Below, in pieces: positions 34,264 to 43,898 of a stretch of DNA of 64,000 nucleotides (position 1 is its first letter; each line of letters starts with the position of its first letter). The position numbers and the translations under genes are program-made. Location: contig NZ_JADPQG010000005.1 of the NCBI RefSeq assembly GCF_015687175.1, positions 124,001 to 188,000 on the forward strand, given 5' to 3'. Under the pieces are notes generated by a model. It made no database searches, was not told the DNA's origin, and saw only the letters and a program-made list of their open reading frames with translations. The stretch is from Reinekea sp. G2M2-21 (GTDB taxonomy: Bacteria > Pseudomonadota > Gammaproteobacteria > Pseudomonadales > Natronospirillaceae).

Positions 34264-37200
34264 ATGCACCGCTTACTTTCCATACTCTCTTTCGTCAGCA
34301 TGATCGCAGTTCAGATGCTCTGTACTGCACAGGCCGCAACGGTCGATGCCGGGTCGCTTGGCGGCATCAGCAGTGATGGCGCAACCCAAAACAATCTCAA
34401 TTTGAGCCCTGAGACCATCGTTTTCCCGCAAGCGGTCAACCCAAGTGCTTCGGGGTTTATCAGCCATAACGGCAGCGGCCAGTGGCAGTTTTCCACCAAT
34501 GACGGTGCGACGCAAACTGATGTCGGCGGTTATTTTATTCGGTTCGATGGCGCACCCGCGCTGCTGGGCATACCGGCCGAGACCGGAACGTTAACGGTCG
34601 GTGCTGGCAATGTGATCGAGGACGTCTGGACCGATCGCATCTACAGCCGCCCGGTGGTGTTTGTCGCGTTTGAGAACCCCAGTTTTTCACACGGTGTGAG
34701 CATTGTACCCACGGCTCCGATCACTCATGGCAATCAGTTTCTATTTGATATCCGCCAAGCGCCTGGTTTTTCGGCCGATTTGGAAGGCGCAACGCTGAAG
34801 TACCTCATTGCCGAAGAAGGCTGGCATCGTCTGGCCGACGGCCGCATGTTGCTGATTTCCAGTACCGAACTACGCGATACCGGCTTTACCGGCCAGACCA
34901 TTGAGTTGGGCGCCACATTTCAAGATGCAGTGACGGTGGCCCAGTTACAACGCCCCATGCTGTTTCATAACGGCACCTTGTTCCGCAACTTACTGGACAT
35001 GGAGGTCTATCAGGGTGCAACGGTGACCGCTGGAATCGGTGGTATCTCCGAGATCAGTTTTCGCATGATGCAAAACCGGAACGTTGAAGAGGCTAATGGC
35101 AGCACCGTGTATGCCGGCCGTGTTGGCTTTATGGTGCTGGGCAACCTAACCGAGATGGATAAAAAACTGCATTGGGTGAAAGACACCAGTACCAATATCC
35201 GCGGGGGCAGCTATTTCACCGTTCCTTCGACTAACTTCACCAACTATCCCCACAGTGCCGCGACGTCGCCATTGCTGAACAAAGCCGCCTGCGCTGAAGA
35301 TGACGACGTTCAGAATTTCTGTGTTTATATGTCAATGCCCGTAGATGCTTTCAGCCGGGCCAACTTTAAGACGCCGCGCCTTCCTTATATGAATGCCGAT
35401 TTTCAGCCGTTGCAAATGCAGCGCACACTCTATTCGGAACATGACAACTGGGATTGGACAGATGTCATCAGCAACGATCTCATCAACCCGACTGTTGACG
35501 ACGACAATGCACCGGTGACGGGTACATTAGCGCAATTGCATGTCAATTTTGTCGCCGATCGAGGTTGGGATGACTACATAACCGGAAGCGATTTCTGGCA
35601 CTGGTTTGCCACCTATCATTACAACAGTTGCACCTTTGATGGCATGAACACAGCCTGTGTTGATTACGAACTGGGTGACACCATTCTCGATGCCAATGAG
35701 CTGCATTGGAAGGCCACAACATCTTACAATAACTCCAGTCAACTCAGCGGTACACGTGGCGCTAGGTGGGGGGCGCCCCCTTTTTGGACCACTGAAGAGC
35801 GGCTGTTCAGTGTTCGGGATGATGCCCGACGTGACCACGCCATCATTATTGAGTATGTGACCGTGCCCACTTGGGCGGCGAACCAAGGCGCCGCTTACTT
35901 CAATTATGATTTGCCCCCAGAGGGTGTGACTGCTACAGGCGTCCAGCCCGACAAGTATTACTCGAACTTTGATACGGAAGCGGCGATGGCCTTCCACGGA
36001 GAGACTTCGAGTGCATGGCAATTCCACGGCATGATCTTGAGGGCTTCGGCCACGGAATGGAACTGTGGTACCTGTGGTAACACGGATTTTGGTGAGTGGC
36101 GCTCGTCGTCAGGTTGGAGCTTTACGATACCCTATGCAAAATCCTTGACTGGACCTCAATGGTATAAAGACCGTATTCACGTAAAACCTGTCGTTGATAA
36201 GGTCACTCGCAATTTCCGTGTGGGTGACACCCTGTTTGCCAATGTGCCTTGGGGTTTTGATACCGGTAATTATCGCTGGGTCCGTTCAGCCACGAAAGAA
36301 ATCGACAGCGCAATTACGCTTGCGACTGACGTGTTTGGTTATCAGGCCGTAGCCGATGATGCCGGCCAGTTTATTACCATGTGTATGACCTATCTCAGCA
36401 TTGAGCGCTGTGGTGAGTGGTTTGAAGTCGGCAATATCCCTTATGCCGCCGATGTGCACATCACTCCGGAATTTTCCGAGCCTGTCGCGGGCTCGGGTCT
36501 ACTCGGCCAGCACACCTATCTGGCGCCTGATGAGGGAACCTACAGCCAGGAATCGCAAAGCCTGTATCAATGGCAAACGCTGACCAACAACACCTGGACC
36601 GACATCGCCGGTGCGACCGAAAACACCATCGATGTGTATATTGCTGCCGGAACGCAAGTCCGATTTTGCGTGACGCCGCGCTCACTCGAAGGCCTCACGG
36701 GGCCAGAGCTGTGCTCAGCGGCTGTAGTCATGCAGGGCGATTTTGATGGCGATGGCTACTCCGATGACTGGGACAGCGATGACGACAACGATGGCAAGAA
36801 AGACTGGTTCGATGCCTTCCCGTTTGATGACTCCGAATGGTTAGACACCGATGGCGATGGCATTGGTAATAACGCCGATTTGGACGACGATAACGACGGC
36901 ATCAGCGATGAAGACGAAAACGCTGGCTTAACCGATCCTCTGTTAGCGGACACAGATGGTGACGGCACCAATGACTTAGAAGATCCACAGCCCACCAGCT
37001 ACGGCAACTTTCCGGATTTTGACAACGACGGACTGGACGATACCGTCGATGAAGATCGTGACAACGATGGCGTCATCGACTTTGTTTACCAGATTGAAGG
37101 GACAGCCGAACTGCAAACTCTGATCACCGAAAATGACGTGGTACTCGCCTGGGCGCGGATCGACGACAACCCCTACAGCGCCTGCGTGGCCAATCAGATC

Positions 37201-39306
37201 ACGGTCACCAGCAATGCCGACAGTGGCCCCGGTACATTACGCCAGGCGCTCACCGATTTGTGCGCCAGCGAGCCCGGAGCAGATTTCAATACCATCACAT
37301 TCAGCGAACCAATGACCATCATGCTCGAAAGTCCGCTGCTGATAAGCAAAGGCATGAAGATTGATGGTAATGGCGAGGTGGTCATTGATGGGCAAAACGA
37401 GACTTCGCTGTTTGAAGTGTTGATGGCCGACAAACTGATGGGCAGTCAGTTCCCGCATCTGGTCGGTCTAACCTTGCGCAATGGGTTTAATCAACAAACA
37501 GACGAGGATCTTGAGCTTGGATACCTTGGCGCTCAAACGCCTGCGAGTGCCATTGATATGGTCAACACATCCTATCTGATGCTCGATTTCGCCCTGATTG
37601 AAAACATGACGGCGCCCGTTGTGGGTGGTGAGAACTTTGTGCTGTATATGGATAACAGCCTGATCGCCAATGCCACTGGTTCGGACGCCGCACTGCTCAC
37701 CACCGATGGTCAACTCAATCTGTTTTCTACGACCGTTTACAACAGCGAAGGCGGTGCCTTGACCGTGTCAGGCGACGGCAGCGCGCAACTTTATAACGCC
37801 TTACTGTTGAACGGCCCGACCGGTTCAACGGTCTGTCAGATCAGCACCTGGACACAGCAAACCGCCAATTGGGTGGAAGGCAGTGAATGCGGTGTTACGT
37901 CGACTGGCTATGTTGCCTTGGCCGATCCGGCAAACGGTGACTACCGGCCGATTCCCGGCAGTGCCAACATCGAAGCCGGCCCGGGCGATATGGAGATCGC
38001 ATCCGGTGCGCTTGACCTGCTCGGTAACGATCGTTTGATGGGCGAATACAACCCCGACAACCCGGAAGAACTCGGCGGCCCGATTTACCCGCGAGTCGAC
38101 ATCGGCGCGATTGAATACGATTTTTATGGCGACTTTGATGGCGATGGTGTCTTGGACGTCAACGATGACTTTCCAGACAACGCGTTGGAGACCACCGATA
38201 CCGACGGTGATGGCCATGGCGATAACAGTGACGCGTTCATCAATGACGACAGCGAATGGCTCGACACCGACGGCGATAATATCGGCAACAATACCGATAC
38301 GGACGACGACGGCGATGGCTATAGTGACAGCGTTGAACTCGACGAAGGGTCAGACCCACTGGACTATAGCAGCATCCCAACTGACTTCGACGGCGACCTG
38401 ATCCCGAACTCCACAGACATTGATGACGACAACGATGGCGTCAATGATGACGAGGATGCGTTCCCATTAAACGCATTAGAGTGGCTCGACTCGGACGGTG
38501 ACGGCACCGGCAACAATACCGACATGGACGACGATAACGACGGTTACAGCGATACCGTTGAAAGCAACGAAGGCTCTGATCCGCTCGACGCGAACGACAC
38601 GCCATTGGATACGGATGGCGATTTCATTCCGAACTCAACCGATGTCGATGATGACAACGACGGCGTCAATGACGGCAGCGATGCCTTCCCGTTAGACGCG
38701 TCAGAGTGGTTGGACACTGACGGCGATAACATCGGCAATAACGCGGATACCGACGATGACGGAGACGGCTACAGCGATGCCGTTGAAAGCAACGAAGGCA
38801 CTGATCCACTCAACGCTAACGACACACCGTTGGATACGGATGGCGATTTCATCCCCAACAGCATCGATGTCGATGATGACAACGATGGCGTCAATGACGA
38901 CAGCGATGCCTTCCCGCTCGATGCGGCAGAGTGGTTGGACACTGACGGCGATAACATCGGCAACAATGCGGATACCGACGATGACGGAGACGGTTACAGC
39001 GATTCCGTTGAAAGCAACGAAGGCACCGATCCGTTGGACTCTGAAAGCATCCCGGCCGATTTCGATGGTGACTTTATCCCGGACAGCACCGACGTAGATG
39101 ACGACAACGATGGCGTAAACGATGACGAGGATGCCTTTCCGTTCGATGCAACTAAGTCAGAAGATTCCGGTTCAGGCGACTCGGATACCGATGGTGAGGC
39201 CGATGCCACCCAAGATGATGAACCGGCTAAGGGCGGTAGTTTAGGGCTGATACTTTTGCTGCTTTCCTGGCCACTGTTCGCGCTCAGACGACGAACCACC
39301 GTATAA
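34264..39306 (+). CDS. Giant exported protein with calcium-type repeats and a GlyGly-CTERM-like tail (paralogue 1)
   Basis: A 1680-residue protein. Signal peptide (MHRLLSILSFVSMIAVQMLC, cut after AQA). Residues 25-830 form a large unknown region shared with the next gene. About 835-900 holds thrombospondin type-3-like DxDxDG repeats; 970-1280 includes ITVTSNADSGPGTLRQAL, a block typical of beta-helix surface proteins; 1290-1640 is a long array of Asp-rich calcium repeats with near-identical 75-residue units. The end GGSLGLILLLLSWPLFALRRR is a GlyGly-CTERM-type sorting tail, used by rhombosortase in bacteria with type II secretion. Likely a surface or matrix protein. Confidence 0.75.
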   Translation: MHRLLSILSFVSMIAVQMLCTAQAATVDAGSLGGISSDGATQNNLNLSPETIVFPQAVNPSASGFISHNGSGQWQFSTNDGATQTDVGGYFIRFDGAPALLGIPAETGTLTVGAGNVIEDVWTDRIYSRPVVFVAFENPSFSHGVSIVPTAPITHGNQFLFDIRQAPGFSADLEGATLKYLIAEEGWHRLADGRMLLISSTELRDTGFTGQTIELGATFQDAVTVAQLQRPMLFHNGTLFRNLLDMEVYQGATVTAGIGGISEISFRMMQNRNVEEANGSTVYAGRVGFMVLGNLTEMDKKLHWVKDTSTNIRGGSYFTVPSTNFTNYPHSAATSPLLNKAACAEDDDVQNFCVYMSMPVDAFSRANFKTPRLPYMNADFQPLQMQRTLYSEHDNWDWTDVISNDLINPTVDDDNAPVTGTLAQLHVNFVADRGWDDYITGSDFWHWFATYHYNSCTFDGMNTACVDYELGDTILDANELHWKATTSYNNSSQLSGTRGARWGAPPFWTTEERLFSVRDDARRDHAIIIEYVTVPTWAANQGAAYFNYDLPPEGVTATGVQPDKYYSNFDTEAAMAFHGETSSAWQFHGMILRASATEWNCGTCGNTDFGEWRSSSGWSFTIPYAKSLTGPQWYKDRIHVKPVVDKVTRNFRVGDTLFANVPWGFDTGNYRWVRSATKEIDSAITLATDVFGYQAVADDAGQFITMCMTYLSIERCGEWFEVGNIPYAADVHITPEFSEPVAGSGLLGQHTYLAPDEGTYSQESQSLYQWQTLTNNTWTDIAGATENTIDVYIAAGTQVRFCVTPRSLEGLTGPELCSAAVVMQGDFDGDGYSDDWDSDDDNDGKKDWFDAFPFDDSEWLDTDGDGIGNNADLDDDNDGISDEDENAGLTDPLLADTDGDGTNDLEDPQPTSYGNFPDFDNDGLDDTVDEDRDNDGVIDFVYQIEGTAELQTLITENDVVLAWARIDDNPYSACVANQITVTSNADSGPGTLRQALTDLCASEPGADFNTITFSEPMTIMLESPLLISKGMKIDGNGEVVIDGQNETSLFEVLMADKLMGSQFPHLVGLTLRNGFNQQTDEDLELGYLGAQTPASAIDMVNTSYLMLDFALIENMTAPVVGGENFVLYMDNSLIANATGSDAALLTTDGQLNLFSTTVYNSEGGALTVSGDGSAQLYNALLLNGPTGSTVCQISTWTQQTANWVEGSECGVTSTGYVALADPANGDYRPIPGSANIEAGPGDMEIASGALDLLGNDRLMGEYNPDNPEELGGPIYPRVDIGAIEYDFYGDFDGDGVLDVNDDFPDNALETTDTDGDGHGDNSDAFINDDSEWLDTDGDNIGNNTDTDDDGDGYSDSVELDEGSDPLDYSSIPTDFDGDLIPNSTDIDDDNDGVNDDEDAFPLNALEWLDSDGDGTGNNTDMDDDNDGYSDTVESNEGSDPLDANDTPLDTDGDFIPNSTDVDDDNDGVNDGSDAFPLDASEWLDTDGDNIGNNADTDDDGDGYSDAVESNEGTDPLNANDTPLDTDGDFIPNSIDVDDDNDGVNDDSDAFPLDAAEWLDTDGDNIGNNADTDDDGDGYSDSVESNEGTDPLDSESIPADFDGDFIPDSTDVDDDNDGVNDDEDAFPFDATKSEDSGSGDSDTDGEADATQDDEPAKGGSLGLILLLLSWPLFALRRRTTV
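38593..39042 (+). repeat. Tandem 225-bp coding units
   Basis: Two adjacent units (from AACGACAC at 38593 and 38818) are 225 bp apart and nearly identical, each coding 75 residues of DxDxDG repeats with the DAFPLDA-x-EWLDTDGDN motif. Further diverged units lie upstream from 38115. Copy number can change by recombination. Confidence 0.85.
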
Positions 39307-39314
39307 CACTCTTC

Positions 39315-39339
39315 AAGGGGGGCATTGCTCCCCTTTTTT
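39315..39339 (+). terminator. Terminator after paralogue 1
   Basis: AAGGGG (39315-39320) pairs with CCCCTT (39330-39335), then further T residues. Confidence 0.75.
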
Positions 39340-39343
39340 GTTT

Positions 39344-39360
39344 TCTGCATATTCTCTGCA
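39344..39360 (+). promoter_or_regulatory. TCTGCA-N5-TCTGCA direct repeat, site 2
   Basis: Same 17 bases as at 34196, 48 bases before the ATG at 39409. Confidence 0.65.
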
Positions 39361-39408
39361 AATTTGTCGGTTTTACTGAATCCTAGACTACAACTGAGGT
39401 CAGGGATC

Positions 39409-42400
39409 ATGAAACGACTATTATCGATGCTTTCCTTCGCCGCTCTGATGACCGTGCTGAGTCTCGGCGCTGCACAGGCGGCTACAGTGGATGCCGGGTG
39501 GCTTGGAGAGATCAGCAGCGAAGTGACAACCACTAGCAATCTCTCTTCGGGTTCTGAGACTCTTGTTTTCGCTCAAGCAGTGAATCCGAGTACATCTGGG
39601 TTTATCGCAAATAGCGGTAACGATCAGTGGCAGTTTTCCCCAAACGATGGCGCAAGCCTCACCAATGTGGACAGTTATTACATTCGTTTTGACGGGGCAC
39701 CCGCATTGCTGGGGGTTCCAGCGGAGACCGGAACGTTAACGGTAGGCGCTGGCAATGTGATCGAGGATGTCTGGACTGATCGCATCTACAGTCGCCCCGT
39801 TGTCTTTGTCTCGTTTGAAGATCCTGAACTGAACAATGGTGTGAGCATTGTACCCACCGCACCCATAATGCAAGGCAATCAGTTCCTATTTGATATCAGG
39901 ATGGCCGACGGGTTTGCGGCTGATTTAGAAGGCGCGACGTTAAACTACCTTATCGCCGAAGAGGGCTGGCATCGTCTTGCCGACGGTCGCATGTTGCTGA
40001 TATCCAGTGCAGAACTGCGCGATACCGGCTTTAGCGGTCAAACCATTGAACTGGGTGCTACGTTTCAAGACGCGGTCAGTGTGGCGCAGCTCCAGCGTCC
40101 AATGCTGTATAAAAACAGTCTTGGATTTCGTCAACTGAACGATATGACCGTGTATCAGGGTGCCACCGTCACCAGCGGTATTGGCAATATTTCCAGTATC
40201 GGTTTGCGAATGATGCAAAACCGAAGTGTCGAAGAAGCCAATGGTAGCACCGTGTATGCCGGGCGGGTGGGCTTTATGGTACTCGGTAACCTATCCGAAT
40301 TGGATAACAGGATTAAATGGGTCAAGGATACCAGCACCAATATCCGTGGCGGCAGTTACCAGACCGTGCCGTTGAATAATTTCACCAATTATCCGCACAG
40401 CGCAGCAGTGTCACCGCTGTTAAATAAAGCCGCATGTGCTGAAGATGATAATGTGCAGAACTTCTGTGTTTATGCGTCAATGCCGGTGGATACGTTTAGC
40501 CGAAGTAACTTCACAAGACCGCGCTTTCCCTACATCGATGCTGATTTTCAGCCATTAAAAATGCACCGTACGATGTATTCGGAACATGACAACTGGGACT
40601 GGACTGACGTGGTGTCGGCCGACATGGTCAATCCAACCATTGACAGCGATGACACGCCTATTACCGGCACACTCGCTCAGTTGAACGTCAACTTTGTGGC
40701 CGACCGTGGTTGGGATGACTGGTTTTTTGGACGAGATTTCTGGCATTGGTTTGCCACTTATCATTACAACACTTGCACCTATAATGGTGTAAACACCGCC
40801 TGTGTTGATTATGAACTGGGCGACACTATTCTCAACAATCATCAACTGCATTGGAATGCTTCCACCACTTACGATAATTATGAGGAAATTAACGGTGGGC
40901 ATGGAGCCGTTTGGGGTGAGCCGCCAGAGCTCACCAACGAGCAAAAACTGTTCAGTGTGGGGGATGATACCAAGCGTAACCGTGCCTATATCGATGAATA
41001 TGTGAGCGTTCCAGCTTGGGCAGCCAATCAAGCAGCCGCCTACTTGAACTACGATGTACCCGAGTATGAAACACGTCATTTTGCGATGATGCCAGAAAGC
41101 AGATCCGGAAATCATAATAATAAAGAATCTTGGTTAAAGTTTTATTCAGAAACAACCAATGATTGGCAGTTGCAGTCAATGACGTTAAAAGCGTGGGGCA
41201 CCGAATGGTTTTGCGGCACGTGCGGCAATACAGACTTTGGTGACTATTTTTCTTCTTCTATATGGTGGTTTAGTGTTCCTTTTCGTTCGTTTGGCACCAA
41301 TTACAGCGTAAGACATGATTACATAGAAAAGCACCTTCATGTAAAACCTGTGGTGGATAAGGTGACCCGAAATTTCCGTGTCGGTGATTTCCTGTTTGCG
41401 AATGTTCACTGGAGTCTGGACACCAGCGATTATCGCTGGGTACGCTCGGCCACTGAAGATATCGACAGTGCTACAACTGTTGCGACCAACGTCTTTGGTT
41501 ATCAGGCTGCGGCCGATGACGCCAACCAGTTTCTCACCTTCTGTATGACCTATAAAGACATCGAACGTTGCGGCGATTGGTTTGAAGTAGGCAACGTACC
41601 TTATGTTACCGATGTACATGTAACCCCGGAATTTTCCGAGCCTGTCGCGGGCTCGGGTCTCCTCGGCCAGCACACCTATCTGGCCCCTGATGAAGGGACC
41701 TACAGCCAGGAATCGCAAAGCCTGTATCAATGGCAAACGCTGACCAATACCAATTGGACCGATATTGTCGGTGCGACAGAAAACACTATTGATGTTTATA
41801 TTGCCGCGGGGACGCAAGTCCGTTTTTGCGTGACACCTCGCTCACTCGAAGGCATCACGGGGCCAGAGCTGTGTTCATCAGCGGTGGTCATGCAAGGCGA
41901 TAACGATGGCGATGGCTACTCCGATGACTGGGACAGCGATGACGACAACGATGGCAAGAAAGACTGGTTCGATGCCTTCCCGTTCGATAACTCCGAATGG
42001 TTAGACACTGATGGCGATGGCATCGGTAATAATGCGGATACTGATGATGACAACGACGGCATCAGCGATGACGATGAAAATGCCGGGTTAACCGATCCGT
42101 TAAAGTACGACACGGATGGTGACGGTACCAACGATTTTGACGACCCACAACCCACCAGTTACGGCAACTTTCCGGACTTTGACAACGACGGTCTGGACGA
42201 TACCGTCGATGAAGACCGCGACAACGATGGCGTCATCGACTTTGTGTACCAGATTGAAGGGACCGCTGAGCTACAAACGTTAGTTACAGAAGATGACGTG
42301 GTCTTGGCCTGGGCGCGGATCGACGACGACCCCTACAATGCCTGTGTGGCCAATCAGATCACGGTCACCAGCAATGCGGACAGTGGCCCCGGCACATTAC

Positions 42401-43791
42401 GTCAGGCACTCGCCGATTTGTGCGCCAGCGATCCGGCCGGCGATCTCAATACCATCACGTTCAGCGAACCCATGACGATCGCGCTTGAAAGCCCACTGCT
42501 TATTACCAAAGGGTTAACAATTGATGGTACTCGCGAGGTGGTTATTGATGGGCAAAACGCAACCTCGCTGTTCGAGGTATCAATGACCGATAAACTGATG
42601 GCCAGTCAGTTCCCGAACTTGGTCGGCCTAACCTTACGTCATGGGTTGAGCCAACAAACTGGAGAGGATGCTGAGTCTGATTATTTGGATAACCCAAGGC
42701 AGGCCAGTGTAATTGAGATGCATTCAGCATCCTATCTGATGCTGGACTTCACATTGGTTGAACATGTAACCGCACCGGCTATTAATGGTGAACACTATAA
42801 GCTGTACATGAATAACAGCCTGATCGCCAATGTATCCGGAAGTGACGCCGCACTGATGACGACTGACGGACAACTCAATCTATCATCATCAACGCTGTAC
42901 AACAGCGAAGGTGGTGCGCTCACCGTACTTGGAGATGGCTCTGCGAATTTGCGCAATAGCCTGCTGCTGAATGGTCCAACAGGCTCAACCGCTTGCCAGG
43001 TCAGCAGCTGGACACAGCAAACCGCCAGTTGGGTGGAAGGCAGTGAATGCGGAATTTCATCAACGGGCTATGTCGCCCTGGCCGACCCTGAAAACGGAGA
43101 CTACCGCCCCATTCCAGGTAGCGCTAACATCGAAGCCGGGCCTCGCGATATCGACCCGGACAGTGTTGATGTTGACTTGCTCGGTAACGATCGCATCATG
43201 GGCGAGTACAACCCCGACAATCCGGAAGACCTGGGTGGACCGATCTTCCCATACATCGACATTGGCGCCATCGAATACGATTTCTATGGCGACTTTGACG
43301 GCGACGGCGTTGCCAATACGAACGACGCCTTCCCGGATGATGACACCGAAACTACGGACACCGATGGTGACGGCCATGGCGACAACAGCGATGCGTTCAT
43401 CAATGACGACAGCGAATGGCTCGACACCGACGGCGATAATATCGGCAACAATGCCGATACGGATGATGATGGTGACGGCTACAGTGACAGCGTTGAACTC
43501 GACGAAGGTACGGATTCTCTGGATAGCGCAAGCGTGCCCGCGGACTTCGATGGTGACTTGATCCCAGATAGCACAGACGTTGATGACGACAATGACGGTG
43601 TCGAAGACATTAACGATGCATTCCCGTTCGATGCGTCCCAGTCTGCTGAGCCAGATTCGGGCGATTCTGGCACAGGCGATAAGGGGGATGCATCACAAGA
43701 TGAGGAACCTGCCAAAATAGGAAGTTTTGGGCTATTTGTTCTGCTTTTATTATGGCCGCTGCTTGTTAACCGTCGCAGAAAGGCCGCGTAA
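39409..43791 (+). CDS. Giant exported protein with calcium-type repeats and a GlyGly-CTERM-like tail (paralogue 2)
   Basis: A 1460-residue paralogue of the previous gene with the same layout: signal peptide (MKRLLSMLSFAALMTVLSLG, cut after AQA), the same unknown N-terminal region beginning ATVDAG, type-3-like Asp repeats, the TSNADSGPGTLRQAL block, a shorter C-terminal Asp-repeat array, and the tail IGSFGLFVLLLLWPLLVNRRR. The region around 41626-42250 is almost base-identical to 36466-37090, while flanking parts are diverged, suggesting gene conversion. ATG 39409 is chosen because it opens the signal peptide and follows GAGGTCAGGGA. Probably co-regulated with paralogue 1. Confidence 0.75.
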   Translation: MKRLLSMLSFAALMTVLSLGAAQAATVDAGWLGEISSEVTTTSNLSSGSETLVFAQAVNPSTSGFIANSGNDQWQFSPNDGASLTNVDSYYIRFDGAPALLGVPAETGTLTVGAGNVIEDVWTDRIYSRPVVFVSFEDPELNNGVSIVPTAPIMQGNQFLFDIRMADGFAADLEGATLNYLIAEEGWHRLADGRMLLISSAELRDTGFSGQTIELGATFQDAVSVAQLQRPMLYKNSLGFRQLNDMTVYQGATVTSGIGNISSIGLRMMQNRSVEEANGSTVYAGRVGFMVLGNLSELDNRIKWVKDTSTNIRGGSYQTVPLNNFTNYPHSAAVSPLLNKAACAEDDNVQNFCVYASMPVDTFSRSNFTRPRFPYIDADFQPLKMHRTMYSEHDNWDWTDVVSADMVNPTIDSDDTPITGTLAQLNVNFVADRGWDDWFFGRDFWHWFATYHYNTCTYNGVNTACVDYELGDTILNNHQLHWNASTTYDNYEEINGGHGAVWGEPPELTNEQKLFSVGDDTKRNRAYIDEYVSVPAWAANQAAAYLNYDVPEYETRHFAMMPESRSGNHNNKESWLKFYSETTNDWQLQSMTLKAWGTEWFCGTCGNTDFGDYFSSSIWWFSVPFRSFGTNYSVRHDYIEKHLHVKPVVDKVTRNFRVGDFLFANVHWSLDTSDYRWVRSATEDIDSATTVATNVFGYQAAADDANQFLTFCMTYKDIERCGDWFEVGNVPYVTDVHVTPEFSEPVAGSGLLGQHTYLAPDEGTYSQESQSLYQWQTLTNTNWTDIVGATENTIDVYIAAGTQVRFCVTPRSLEGITGPELCSSAVVMQGDNDGDGYSDDWDSDDDNDGKKDWFDAFPFDNSEWLDTDGDGIGNNADTDDDNDGISDDDENAGLTDPLKYDTDGDGTNDFDDPQPTSYGNFPDFDNDGLDDTVDEDRDNDGVIDFVYQIEGTAELQTLVTEDDVVLAWARIDDDPYNACVANQITVTSNADSGPGTLRQALADLCASDPAGDLNTITFSEPMTIALESPLLITKGLTIDGTREVVIDGQNATSLFEVSMTDKLMASQFPNLVGLTLRHGLSQQTGEDAESDYLDNPRQASVIEMHSASYLMLDFTLVEHVTAPAINGEHYKLYMNNSLIANVSGSDAALMTTDGQLNLSSSTLYNSEGGALTVLGDGSANLRNSLLLNGPTGSTACQVSSWTQQTASWVEGSECGISSTGYVALADPENGDYRPIPGSANIEAGPRDIDPDSVDVDLLGNDRIMGEYNPDNPEDLGGPIFPYIDIGAIEYDFYGDFDGDGVANTNDAFPDDDTETTDTDGDGHGDNSDAFINDDSEWLDTDGDNIGNNADTDDDGDGYSDSVELDEGTDSLDSASVPADFDGDLIPDSTDVDDDNDGVEDINDAFPFDASQSAEPDSGDSGTGDKGDASQDEEPAKIGSFGLFVLLLLWPLLVNRRRKAA

Positions 43792-43799
43792 AGAAGAGG

Positions 43800-43828
43800 A
43801 TGGGGAGCTAAGCTCCCCATTTTTTTTG
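43800..43828 (+). terminator. Terminator after paralogue 2
   Basis: ATGGGGAGCT pairs with AGCTCCCCAT, followed by eight T residues. Confidence 0.9.
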
Positions 43829-43830
43829 CA

Positions 43831-43847
43831 TCTGCATATTCTCTGCA
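43831..43847 (+). promoter_or_regulatory. TCTGCA-N5-TCTGCA direct repeat, site 3
   Basis: Same 17 bases as at 34196 and 39344, 51 bases before ATG 43899 of the lipoprotein gene. Confidence 0.65.
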
Positions 43848-43898
43848 CAATCCATTGGTTCAATGCACCTATCCAAATGCAATTTTCCAGGAGTTCCT

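Noticed and set aside
36756-39097. Long open frames on the opposite strand and in other frames of the Asp-rich repeats
   Set aside because: They are by-products of the GAT/GAC-rich DNA (Ser- or Thr-rich translations) and lack start signals.
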